Source: Chitinophagaceae bacterium UBA1953
GTDB taxonomy: Bacteria > Bacteroidota > Bacteroidia > Chitinophagales > Chitinophagaceae
Direction of reading: 5' to 3'
Length of the DNA stretch: 64,000 bases
Assembly (NCBI GenBank): GCA_002336115.1
Contig: DDEN01000041.1
Coordinates: 9,393 to 73,392 of the forward strand
Under the pieces are notes generated by a model. It saw only the letters and a list, made by a program, of their open reading frames with translations, made no database searches and was not told where the DNA came from. A program made the position numbers and the translations under genes. Below, piece after piece: positions 8,993 to 16,358 of the stretch; position 1 is the first letter of the stretch, and every line of letters begins with the position of its first letter.

Positions 8993-9484
8993 ATGAACCC
9001 GGCATCATCTGAATTTATTCAGCAAATGGCACACCCGATTAAAAGCAGGATGTTTTTGCTGCTGAAGTTACCTTCTGCTTTTTTCAGCGGTGTAAGAATA
9101 ACATCACTTACAGGTGAAAAATGCGAAGTTCGTGTTCCTTACAAATGGTTTTCGCAAAACCCGTTTCGCTCAACTTATTTTGCCTGCCTCGCTATGGCCG
9201 CAGAAATGAGTACCGGAGTACTGGCATTAATGCAGGTTACAGGAAGAAAACCATCAGTTTCTATGCTGGTTATAAATCTTGAGGCAAGTTATTTTAAGAA
9301 AGCAACTGATGTTACCACATTTGTTTGTGAAGATGGCAAAACAATTGAACAGGTGGTTGATGAAACCATTGCAACAGGTGAAGCAAAAACATTCAGAGCG
9401 AAATCAGTTGGCAGAAACAAAGCCGGTGAACTTATTGCTGAATTTTATTTAACATGGTCTTTTAAGGCAAAAAGAAATCAATGA
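8993..9484 (+). CDS. DUF4442 hotdog-fold protein
   Basis: The 163-residue cytosolic protein resembles DUF4442 proteins, a hotdog-fold group related to acyl-CoA thioesterases. Visible features are an N-terminal helix (EFIQQMAHPIKSRMFLLLKLP), the VRVPYKWFSQNPFRSTYFA segment, a central AAEMSTGVLALMQV helix, and a C-terminal strand ending AEFYLTWSFK. No experimentally known substrate can be named. The gene starts 46 bp after the protease gene and may be cotranscribed with it. Confidence 0.75.
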   Translation: MNPASSEFIQQMAHPIKSRMFLLLKLPSAFFSGVRITSLTGEKCEVRVPYKWFSQNPFRSTYFACLAMAAEMSTGVLALMQVTGRKPSVSMLVINLEASYFKKATDVTTFVCEDGKTIEQVVDETIATGEAKTFRAKSVGRNKAGELIAEFYLTWSFKAKRNQ

Positions 9485-9547
9485 TTATTTTTAATTGAAG
9501 ATTGCTGAACATTCAATTGTTACATCAAGTTTTATCATGAAAGAACA

Positions 9548-9590
9548 GGAAAAATCATAGAAAATTTATTACTACTCTACGATTTTTTCC
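9548..9590. repeat. Imperfect inverted repeat between DUF4442 and beta-CASP genes
   Basis: GGAAAAATCATAGA (9548-9561) faces TCTACGATTTTTTCC (9576-9590), with one A/C mismatch and one extra T. It could end the upstream transcript, or fold in the leader of the gene at 9631. It lacks a clean T tract after the stem. Confidence 0.35.
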
Positions 9591-9630
9591 GAGGCTGTCA
9601 TGTATCTGAAAACAAATAAAAAAATAGCAT

Positions 9631-11031
9631 ATGAAAATAGCATTTCACGGAGCCGCAAGAACAGTAACAGGAAGTAAACATGTCATTTCTCTTTCAAACG
9701 GGAAAAAACTTTTGCTTGATTGTGGCATGTTCCAGGGTATGGGAAAGAACACTGATTCTCTCAACAGGGAATGGGGCTTTATTCCTTCTGAAATTAATTA
9801 CATGATTTTAAGTCATGCTCACATTGATCACAGCGGGCTCATCCCCAAACTTGTAAGTGATGGCTTCCAGGGAAAAATTTATTGCACACCCGCTACACAA
9901 AAACTGACAGAGGTTCTGCTTGAAGACAGTGCAGAAATTCAGCAGGATGACGTAAAATATGAAAACAAACGCAGAGCTAATGAAGGCTTACCCTATTTGA
10001 AACCGTTGTACACTATTGAAGACGCAAAAAATGTAACCGGCCATTTTGTGAATGCAGAATATGGAGAATGGTTCAGTATTGATGAAAATATTGAAGCCAT
10101 GTTTACTGATGCAGGGCATATAATTGGCAGCGCATGCGTTCACCTTAAAATAACTGAGAATGGAAAAACCAAGGGAATTACCTTTTCGGGTGATATTGGC
10201 CGTTACAGGGATGTGATTTTAAAATCGCCACAGGAATTTCCACAGGCCGATGTAATTGTAATGGAATCAACCTATGGCAACAGCCTGCACGATAATGCAG
10301 CCTCAAGCCCCGACCAGTTATTGCAATGGATTATTAAAGCATGCCTGGAGAAAAAAGGAAAACTTATTATACCTGCATTTAGCGTTGGAAGAACACAGGA
10401 AATTTTATTCGACCTCAACCAGCTTGAGCTCGAAAAACGCCTACCTGATCTGGATTACTTTGTTGACAGTCCGTTAAGTATTGAGGCAACACAAATAGTA
10501 AAAAGCTTTCCTAAACTTTTTAACAGCCGGATACAAAAAGTGCTTGAAAGTGACAGTGACCCTTTTGCTTTTAAGGGTTTGAGATATATAAAAACAGTTG
10601 ACGAATCGAAACTGCTCAATTTCAGGCGTGGACCTTATGTTGTCATCAGCGCCAGCGGAATGGCAGATGCAGGAAGAGTTAAACATCACATCAATAACGC
10701 AATTGAAAACAGCCGCAATACAATATTGCTAACCGGTTATTGCGAACCACATTCACTCGGAGGTAAATTACTTGAAGGAAGAAAAGAAGTAAAAATATTT
10801 GGAGTAGAAAAAGAAGTACATGCTGAAATAGGGCAAATAAAAAGCATGAGTGCGCATGGCGATTATGAAGATATGAGCCAATGGCTTGCCTGCCAGAATC
10901 CTCAACAGGTAGAAAAACTTTTCCTGGTACATGGGGAGTATAATGTACAGGTAGCTTTTGAAAAGCGGTTGTTCAAAAAAGGGTTTAAAGACATTACAAT
11001 TCCTGAAAGACATTTCGAAATAGGTATTTAA
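9631..11031 (+). CDS. Beta-CASP metallo-beta-lactamase RNase-like protein
   Basis: The 466-residue protein belongs to the CPSF-like beta-CASP group, which are mostly RNA endo- or exonucleases. The metal-binding motif SHAHIDHSG (H62, H64, D66, H67) is intact, as are the histidine in DAGHIIGSACV (H163) and the aspartate in FSGDIGRYRD. The beta-CASP cap region shows IPAFSVGRTQEIL and VISASGMADAGRVKHH. The C-terminal RNA-specificity motif SMSAHGDYEDM and the final LVHGE histidine are present. It begins MKIAFHGAARTVTGS, the usual N-terminus of this group. RNA processing in the cytoplasm is the best inference. Confidence 0.92.
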   Translation: MKIAFHGAARTVTGSKHVISLSNGKKLLLDCGMFQGMGKNTDSLNREWGFIPSEINYMILSHAHIDHSGLIPKLVSDGFQGKIYCTPATQKLTEVLLEDSAEIQQDDVKYENKRRANEGLPYLKPLYTIEDAKNVTGHFVNAEYGEWFSIDENIEAMFTDAGHIIGSACVHLKITENGKTKGITFSGDIGRYRDVILKSPQEFPQADVIVMESTYGNSLHDNAASSPDQLLQWIIKACLEKKGKLIIPAFSVGRTQEILFDLNQLELEKRLPDLDYFVDSPLSIEATQIVKSFPKLFNSRIQKVLESDSDPFAFKGLRYIKTVDESKLLNFRRGPYVVISASGMADAGRVKHHINNAIENSRNTILLTGYCEPHSLGGKLLEGRKEVKIFGVEKEVHAEIGQIKSMSAHGDYEDMSQWLACQNPQQVEKLFLVHGEYNVQVAFEKRLFKKGFKDITIPERHFEIGI

Positions 11032-11043
11032 CTGTAATAAGAA

Positions 11044-11090
11044 AACCCCGGCACTTAGTCCGGGGTTGCTTAAAAACCCATGCGGGTTTT
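11044..11090. terminator. Two tandem terminator hairpins between convergent genes
   Basis: First hairpin: AACCCCGG (11044-11051), 8-nt loop, CCGGGGTT (11060-11067). Second: AAAACCC (11073-11079), ATGC, GGGTTTT (11084-11090). The A/T flanks let the second work in both directions, serving the gene ending at 11031 and the leftward gene ending at 11165. Confidence 0.7.
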
Positions 11091-11164
11091 GGGTAAAGCG
11101 ATTAGCTGTTTAAAAAAGGTGTTTGGAATTCTTTGTCAGCAACCTGATCCGTACTTATAATAAA

Positions 11165-12421
11165 CTAATTTGCTTTAATAATTTTAGATGATGATGTTTC
11201 GGCACCGTTACTTACTTTAACAATATAAGTTCCTCCGTTTAGATCCTGAACATTAATTTGCTGTATCTGTGCAGCTTTTGTATTGTTCACACGCTTAACA
11301 AGCAGCCCGTTTGAGTTGTAAACCTCATAAACAACCTGTTTTTCCTGCCATTCTGCCGGAATCATTACACGCACTTCATTTGTTACAGGGTTAGGGAAAG
11401 TAGAAAGCTTGATTTTTGTATCGTTAGCTGAAAGGCGAATCATTCTTATTTCTGAATACGAATATTTCCCGTCAATATCCACCATCTTTAACCTGTAGTA
11501 CACTACTGAGGATGTATTATTCTGAAGATTATCTTTATAAGAATAGTTAAAAGTATAGGAAGCGTCCGAATTAGCATCTGCAAACATCACCCCAGCATCA
11601 GAAAAGTCTTTTCCATTTGTACTTTTTTCTATTACAAAATGGCTGAAGTTTGTGTGGCTGGTTGTTGACCATACAAGCTCACTGTTGTTATTTTTTAATA
11701 ACGCCTGAAAACTTGTAAGAGTAACAGGCAATGGAGTACTCATAGCATAATTCTTAATTAAAAGACTATACTGACGAACGCCGTTAGAATTATTTTCAGT
11801 AATTGCACCAAACTTTACTTTAACCGAAGAAACATAACCATTGGTAACCTGGCTCATTACTTCTTTCGCAGAAGTATCAATATTTCCCTTGGCAATTCCA
11901 GAAATATTACGGATGTATGTTTTGTTTGCACTGTTTTTGATGTTAATCTGTGGTGCATTTGATAAATAAAAGCCCGCTGCAGCAGGAGCTGAAAATTCAG
12001 CAAATTCTTTAACAGAATTATTACCGTCGATATCAAGAATATTACTGTTCAAAGCTCCAAAATAAAAAGCTGTACCGGTTTGGCTACTTACGAAATCTAT
12101 TGAAAAAACTACGTATGAGGTTCCAATATTGCCTGGCTGAAAGGAAGGCTGAAAACCACTTGCAATCCCCACCTGGTTATCATCAATTCGCATAATACGA
12201 CCACCATTCACAATACTGTCAATTTTTACATACGCATTCACACCGCCTATTACATTATTATAGCGGTAAACAGCACCTTCCTGTAGGTCAGTTCCACTAA
12301 CAAGAACAGGACTATTAAACGATAACTGGGCAAAACTTACTTGTGAAAAAAGGATAAGAGAAAAAATAACCGTAAAAATTTTTACAGTTCTGTTTACTGT
12401 TGATAAATAAGGCATATACAT
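11165..12421 (-). CDS. Secreted protein with type A type IX secretion sorting domain
   Basis: The 418-residue protein carries an N-terminal signal peptide (FTVIFSLILFSQVSFAQ). An unrecognised beta-rich region covers residues about 32-220. A second beta-sandwich (LPVTLTSFQALLKNNNSELVW, about 225-320) resembles the fibronectin-like module that often precedes sorting domains. The C-terminal 80 residues form a type A sorting signal (FPNPVTNEVRVMIP ... LNGGTYIVKVSNG), so export across the outer membrane by the type IX system is inferred. No enzymatic domain is seen. The start could be either ATG at 12421 or ATG at 12415. Confidence 0.82.
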   Translation of the reverse strand: MYMPYLSTVNRTVKIFTVIFSLILFSQVSFAQLSFNSPVLVSGTDLQEGAVYRYNNVIGGVNAYVKIDSIVNGGRIMRIDDNQVGIASGFQPSFQPGNIGTSYVVFSIDFVSSQTGTAFYFGALNSNILDIDGNNSVKEFAEFSAPAAAGFYLSNAPQINIKNSANKTYIRNISGIAKGNIDTSAKEVMSQVTNGYVSSVKVKFGAITENNSNGVRQYSLLIKNYAMSTPLPVTLTSFQALLKNNNSELVWSTTSHTNFSHFVIEKSTNGKDFSDAGVMFADANSDASYTFNYSYKDNLQNNTSSVVYYRLKMVDIDGKYSYSEIRMIRLSANDTKIKLSTFPNPVTNEVRVMIPAEWQEKQVVYEVYNSNGLLVKRVNNTKAAQIQQINVQDLNGGTYIVKVSNGAETSSSKIIKAN

Positions 12422-12529
12422 TGTTTTAATAAGGACGAATACGGGGATTTTCTGGAGAGAGGACTTTAAAACTGCTTATTTGCAGACGGGAAAGTATTTG
12501 CTGTTGCTAATGATTTCCCTTTAGTGGTG

Positions 12530-12560
12530 CAAAGATGCACCGAGAATTTATCATAAGCAA
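12530..12560 (-). promoter_or_regulatory. Putative promoter of the type IX-secreted protein gene (TTG, 20 bp, CATCTTTG)
   Basis: On the reverse strand, TTG at 12560-12558 is followed after 20 bp by CATCTTTG (12537-12530), one mismatch from TAnnTTTG. The leader to the ATG at 12421 would be about 100 nt. Confidence 0.4.
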
Positions 12561-12710
12561 TAGTATTTCTACGATTCAGAATAAGTTTTTTTACGATATG
12601 GTAATTTTACAGATTCAAGTAGTTGAAAATCAAACAAACCACGAATCAATTTTCTGAAAAAATACTTTAGAAGGAAGGGAAAAAAATAAAAAAAGATAGC
12701 GAGAATAAAA

Positions 12711-12734
12711 AAATCCTGCTAAAAAGCAGGATTT
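12711..12734. terminator. Terminator hairpin downstream of tRNA-Glu
   Basis: AAATCCTGC (12711-12719), loop TAAAAA, GCAGGATTT (12726-12734), with A and T runs on either side. It lies just beyond the tRNA 3' end on the reverse strand. Confidence 0.7.
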
Positions 12735-12739
12735 TTTTG

Positions 12740-12811
12740 TACCACGTACGGGATTCGAACCCGTGATTCCTCCGTGAAAGGGAGGCGTCTTAACCCCTTG
12801 ACCAACGCGGC
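12740..12811 (-). tRNA. tRNA-Glu (anticodon TTC)
   Basis: The reverse strand folds into a complete 72-nt cloverleaf. The acceptor arms are GCCGCGT and ACGTGGT, with a G1-U72 pair that is common in tRNA-Glu. The D arm is GTC...GAC. The anticodon arm is CCTCC CTTTCAC GGAGG, with TTC at the anticodon. The T arm is ACGGG TTCGAAT CCCGT, followed by discriminator A. CCA is not encoded. Confidence 0.95.
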
Positions 12812-13020
12812 GCTTATTTTTTGGGACGGCAAAGATAGGTGTAGGTATGTTTCCTGCCAAACAATTTTGAAAATTACTCTTAAGTTTCTTTTTAAAGGTT
12901 TGCCATATGAAGTTTTGAAAATGATTGCTGGAGCAAAAAGGCGGAAAGAAATGAGATTAATTAGCACTGTATATGCCATATATCAGCACAAAAACTAACA
13001 AACTTTATCTCTAAACTGAT

Positions 13021-13028
13021 TAACTTCG
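13021..13028 (+). promoter_or_regulatory. Possible -7 element of gap (TAACTTCG)
   Basis: TAACTTCG lies 33 bp before the gap start and is one base off TAnnTTTG. The identical octamer occurs before pgk at 14931-14938. No clear -33 box is visible. Confidence 0.3.
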
Positions 13029-13061
13029 CTCCGCATTTTTAAAACCCCTAAAAATTTTACT

Positions 13062-14075
13062 ATGAGTACAGTTAAAGTAGCAATTAATGGTTTTGGCAGA
13101 ATCGGACGTTTAGTTTACCGCCAGATATATAAAATGGAGGGCATTGATGTAGTTGCAATCAATGATCTTACATCGCCCAAGGTATTAGGCCATCTGTTGA
13201 AGTATGATACCGCACAGGGGCGTTTTGATGCTGATGTAAAAAGTACCGAAAACTCAATTATAGTTAATGGAGATGAAGTAAAGATTTATGCACAGAAAGA
13301 TCCTTCACAAATTCCCTGGGCATCACATGATGTGGATGTGGTTCTGGAATGTACAGGTTTCTTTACCGATAAAACAAAAGCTGAAGCTCACTTAGCTGCC
13401 GGTGCAAAGAAAGTAGTTATCAGCGCTCCCGCAACTGGCGATCTTAAAACAGTTGTATTTAATGTAAACCATAATATTCTTGATGGTAGCGAAACAGTAA
13501 TCAGTTGTGCAAGTTGTACAACTAACTGTCTGGCTCCAATGGCTCAGGTTCTTGATGAAAAATTCGGTGGAATTGTAAATGGTTTAATGACAACCATCCA
13601 CGCTTATACAAACGATCAGAACACACAGGATGCTCCTCATGCAAAAGGTGACCTGCGTCGTGCCCGTGCAGCAGCTCAGAACATTGTTCCTAACAGCACA
13701 GGTGCCGCAAAAGCAATCGGGCTGGTTTTACCTAATCTGAAAGGAAAATTAGATGGCAGTGCTCAACGTGTTCCAACTTTAACCGGTTCATTAACTGAAT
13801 TAACTGCAGTTCTTGGCAAAAAAGTTACAAAAGAAGAAATTAACGAAGCAATGAAAGCTGCAGCTAATGAAAGCTACGGTTATACTGAAGATGAAATTGT
13901 AAGCAGCGATATTATTGGCATGAGCTTCGGTTCTTTGTTTGATGCAACGCAAACAAGAGTACAGACAGTAGGTGACACTCAGCTTGTTCGTACAATTTCA
14001 TGGTACGATAACGAAATGAGCTACGTTAGCCAGCTTGTTCGCACTCTGCACTATTTTGCAAAACTGATTAAATAA
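13062..14075 (+). CDS. gap: Glyceraldehyde-3-phosphate dehydrogenase
   Basis: GAPDH makes 1,3-bisphosphoglycerate from glyceraldehyde-3-phosphate with NAD in glycolysis. The 337-residue protein has the Rossmann start VKVAINGFGRIGRLVYR and the catalytic motif SCASCTTNCLAP (C152). It also shows the TGAAKAIGLVLPNLKGKLDG substrate segment and the C-terminal SWYDNEMSYVSQLVRT. The length is normal. The next gene starts 2 bp after the stop, but an apparent terminator lies inside that gene's first 60 bases. pgk, the next glycolytic step, lies 900 bp downstream. Confidence 0.98.
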   Translation: MSTVKVAINGFGRIGRLVYRQIYKMEGIDVVAINDLTSPKVLGHLLKYDTAQGRFDADVKSTENSIIVNGDEVKIYAQKDPSQIPWASHDVDVVLECTGFFTDKTKAEAHLAAGAKKVVISAPATGDLKTVVFNVNHNILDGSETVISCASCTTNCLAPMAQVLDEKFGGIVNGLMTTIHAYTNDQNTQDAPHAKGDLRRARAAAQNIVPNSTGAAKAIGLVLPNLKGKLDGSAQRVPTLTGSLTELTAVLGKKVTKEEINEAMKAAANESYGYTEDEIVSSDIIGMSFGSLFDATQTRVQTVGDTQLVRTISWYDNEMSYVSQLVRTLHYFAKLIK

Positions 14076-14077
14076 TC

Positions 14078-14902
14078 ATGACTGCAAATAATAAAATTTT
14101 AAAGGGATACTTCGTATGGAGTATCCCTTTTTTATTATTATTTGCCTGTAATAATAATTCAACATCTGCTTCAGAAAGAAAAGATCCGCAAAACAGCGAA
14201 TGGTATGTTGCATATAATACAAAAGATAAAAAAGTCAACAATACCAATAAACTGGATGTGTATGTTCTCCGTTTTTATCCCGATAGTACTTACACCTTAT
14301 GTGCCGATCTTTTGTTTGAACAGGGAACCTGGAAGTTTGATGCGCAAAAGAAGCTGATAGTATTAAGTCCTGATATTAAAAATGAGGAACTTTCTCAACG
14401 TTATTTAATTGATCAAACCTCGCCTGATAAAAAAATAACATTCAGCTTTTATCATCAATATCCACCTGATACACAAAACCCCGACGAAGTAATCCAGGTG
14501 CAGTCTGTTACAAACCAGTCATCCTTTGATCCATACAGTAAAGCATCAAACGCCTGGAGACAAAAACCGTTGCAGCCTGAAACACAGCAGCAGGTTAAAC
14601 AGCGTACTATTGCTTATCTCGGCTTTTTGAAAGCACTTTATACTCACGCCAAAGACAATAATTTTGACGATGCCGGAGGAAGATGGTATCCGAAGCCTCT
14701 AAAATTTTACAGTAATAAAGTGAGTATGGCTTACGCCAACGAACTGTACGACTGGTACAATTGTTTTTTTAACGAAAGCCAGGCAGTGGATGCTTACAAA
14801 CTTATTGGCGGAGCATTGATGAAAACAAAAATTGAAGGAAAAGATGACTTGAGCAGAAACATTAATTGCGTAGATCAATTACTGAATGAAATAAAAAAAT
14901 AA
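14078..14902 (+). CDS. Hypothetical lipoprotein between gap and pgk
   Basis: The 274-residue protein starts MTANNKILKGYFVWSIPFLLLFACNNN, a lipoprotein signal peptide with the lipobox Cys at residue 24. The mature part has no recognised domain. It contains a beta-rich region with WYVAYNTKDKK, LRFYPDSTYTLCADLLFEQGTWKF, typical of small lipocalin-like or DUF-type lipoproteins, and a helical C-terminal half (YLGFLKALYTHAKDNNF ... YDWYNCFFNESQAVDAYKLIGG). Its start codon is 2 bp after the gap stop, so translational coupling with gap is likely. The signal-peptide codons contain a strong terminator-like hairpin (14101-14133). Function unknown. Confidence 0.72.
   Translation: MTANNKILKGYFVWSIPFLLLFACNNNSTSASERKDPQNSEWYVAYNTKDKKVNNTNKLDVYVLRFYPDSTYTLCADLLFEQGTWKFDAQKKLIVLSPDIKNEELSQRYLIDQTSPDKKITFSFYHQYPPDTQNPDEVIQVQSVTNQSSFDPYSKASNAWRQKPLQPETQQQVKQRTIAYLGFLKALYTHAKDNNFDDAGGRWYPKPLKFYSNKVSMAYANELYDWYNCFFNESQAVDAYKLIGGALMKTKIEGKDDLSRNINCVDQLLNEIKK
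14101..14133 (+). terminator. Terminator-like hairpin inside the lipoprotein signal-peptide coding sequence
   Basis: AAAGGGATACT (14101-14111) and AGTATCCCTTT (14120-14130) form a perfect 11-bp stem with an 8-nt loop, followed by T to 14133. It would end the gap transcript, or act as an attenuator for the lipoprotein gene. Confidence 0.65.
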
Positions 14903-14930
14903 TTACCAACCGCTGTTATTAAACATGTAA

Positions 14931-14938
14931 TAACTTCG
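14931..14938 (+). promoter_or_regulatory. Possible -7 element of pgk (TAACTTCG)
   Basis: This is the same octamer as before gap, here 34 bp before the pgk start. The shared sequence and spacing suggest matched promoters. No clear -33 box was found. Confidence 0.3.
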
Positions 14939-14972
14939 TTTGGCTTAACAATCACTGAATAAATATCGTTTT

Positions 14973-16175
14973 ATGAGTAAATTTTCAAACTACAATTTCG
15001 CCGGACAGAAAGCACTGATCCGTGTTGATTTTAATGTACCACTTGACAAAGAAACAAGAGCTATTACTGACGATACAAGAATGAAGGCAGCAATGCCAAC
15101 CATTAAGAAAATACTGGCTGATGGCGGCAGTGTAATTCTGATGAGTCACCTCGGTCGTCCAAAAGAAGGCCCTGAAGAAAAATCTTCGTTAAAACACCTT
15201 ATAACTCATCTTGGCGAATTGCTTGGTGGCAATACACCGGTTTTATTTGCCAATGATTGTATTGGCGAGCAGGCTTACCTTACAGCTTCAATGCTGAAGC
15301 CGGGTGAAGTACTGCTTCTGGAAAACCTGCGTTTTTATAAAGAAGAAGAAAAAGGAAACGAAGAGTTTGCCGCCAAATTAGCCAAACTTGGTGATGTATA
15401 TGTAAACGATGCATTTGGTACTGCCCACAGAGCACATGCTTCAACTGCTGTTATTGCAAAATTCTTTCCCGCTGAAAAGAAAATGTTTGGCTTGCTGATG
15501 GAAGGAGAAGTTGCCGCCGGTGAAAAAGTTTTATTAAATGCAGAAAAACCATTTACTGCTATAATTGGTGGTGCAAAAGTGAGCGATAAAATTCTCATTC
15601 TTGAAAACCTGCTTGAACGTGCAACTGATATTATTATTGGTGGTGGTATGGCTTATACATTTATGAAAGCAATGGGTGGCGAAATTGGAAGTTCACTTTG
15701 TGAAGAAGACAGAATTGAAACAGCAAAAACAATTCTGGAAAAAGCAAAACAAAAGGGAGTGAGCATTCATCTTCCTGCTGATTCAGTGATTGCAGACAAA
15801 TTTGCTGCCGATGCAAATACCGCCGTAGCACCAAGCAATCAGATTCCTTCGGGCTGGATGGGTTTGGATATTGGCCCCGATGCAACTAAACTATTTACCG
15901 AAGTTTTAAGCAAATCAAAAACCATTTTATGGAACGGACCAATGGGAGTTTTTGAAATGGAAAAATTCCAGAAAGGTACTATTGCTGTTGCCCAGGCTGT
16001 TGCTGATGCTACAGGCAAAGGAGCCTTCAGCCTTGTTGGCGGCGGCGACAGTGTAGCTGCAGTTAATGATTTTGGCTTTACTGATAAAGTAAGCTACATT
16101 TCAACCGGTGGCGGTGCAATGCTTGAATTCTTTGAAGGAAAAACGCTTCCTGGTATTGCTGCGGTTAAAGACTGA
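14973..16175 (+). CDS. pgk: Phosphoglycerate kinase
   Basis: Pgk makes ATP from 1,3-bisphosphoglycerate in glycolysis. The 400-residue cytosolic protein has the N-domain signatures RVDFNVPLDK, SHLGRPKEGPEEKSSLKH and LLENLRFYKEEEKG. It also has VNDAFGTAHRAHASTA, AIIGGAKVSDKI, the nucleotide-binding ILWNGPMGVFE and GAFSLVGGGDSVAAV. Length and motif order are normal. A strong bidirectional terminator follows the stop. Confidence 0.98.
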   Translation: MSKFSNYNFAGQKALIRVDFNVPLDKETRAITDDTRMKAAMPTIKKILADGGSVILMSHLGRPKEGPEEKSSLKHLITHLGELLGGNTPVLFANDCIGEQAYLTASMLKPGEVLLLENLRFYKEEEKGNEEFAAKLAKLGDVYVNDAFGTAHRAHASTAVIAKFFPAEKKMFGLLMEGEVAAGEKVLLNAEKPFTAIIGGAKVSDKILILENLLERATDIIIGGGMAYTFMKAMGGEIGSSLCEEDRIETAKTILEKAKQKGVSIHLPADSVIADKFAADANTAVAPSNQIPSGWMGLDIGPDATKLFTEVLSKSKTILWNGPMGVFEMEKFQKGTIAVAQAVADATGKGAFSLVGGGDSVAAVNDFGFTDKVSYISTGGGAMLEFFEGKTLPGIAAVKD

Positions 16176-16192
16176 TTTTAAAAATTACGAAT

Positions 16193-16224
16193 AAAAAAGG
16201 CAGTTCACCGGAACTGCCTTTTTT
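16193..16224. terminator. Intrinsic terminator of pgk
   Basis: AAAAAAGGCAGTTC (16193-16206), loop ACCG, GAACTGCCTTTTTT (16211-16224). The A and T tracts would allow termination in both directions. Confidence 0.85.
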
Positions 16225-16358
16225 ATTTTTAATGAAATCAATTATCCAAACATCTTTCCACATCTTCAAAACACTAACTTTATAATTCGTTTTGTATCAC
16301 AACTATTTTCAACAATTTTTTCATTTAGGCTGAAGCAGAGTAAACAAAATATAGCTTT

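Larger units (their letters stand above)
12422..12739. other. 318-bp spacer between the type IX-secreted protein gene and tRNA-Glu
   Basis: It holds a leftward promoter candidate (12530-12560) for the secreted-protein gene and the tRNA terminator hairpin (12711-12734). A purine-rich, A-rich stretch lies at about 12660-12715. No protein gene is supported. Confidence 0.5.

Noticed and set aside
12740..12811. G1-U72 pair in the tRNA-Glu acceptor stem as an oddity
   Set aside because: Terminal G-U at this place is common in tRNA-Glu, so it is not unusual.
12774..12998. 74-codon open frame opposite and beside tRNA-Glu
   Set aside because: It overlaps the tRNA and a promoter region, has no recognisable domain and has no counterpart on conserved frames.
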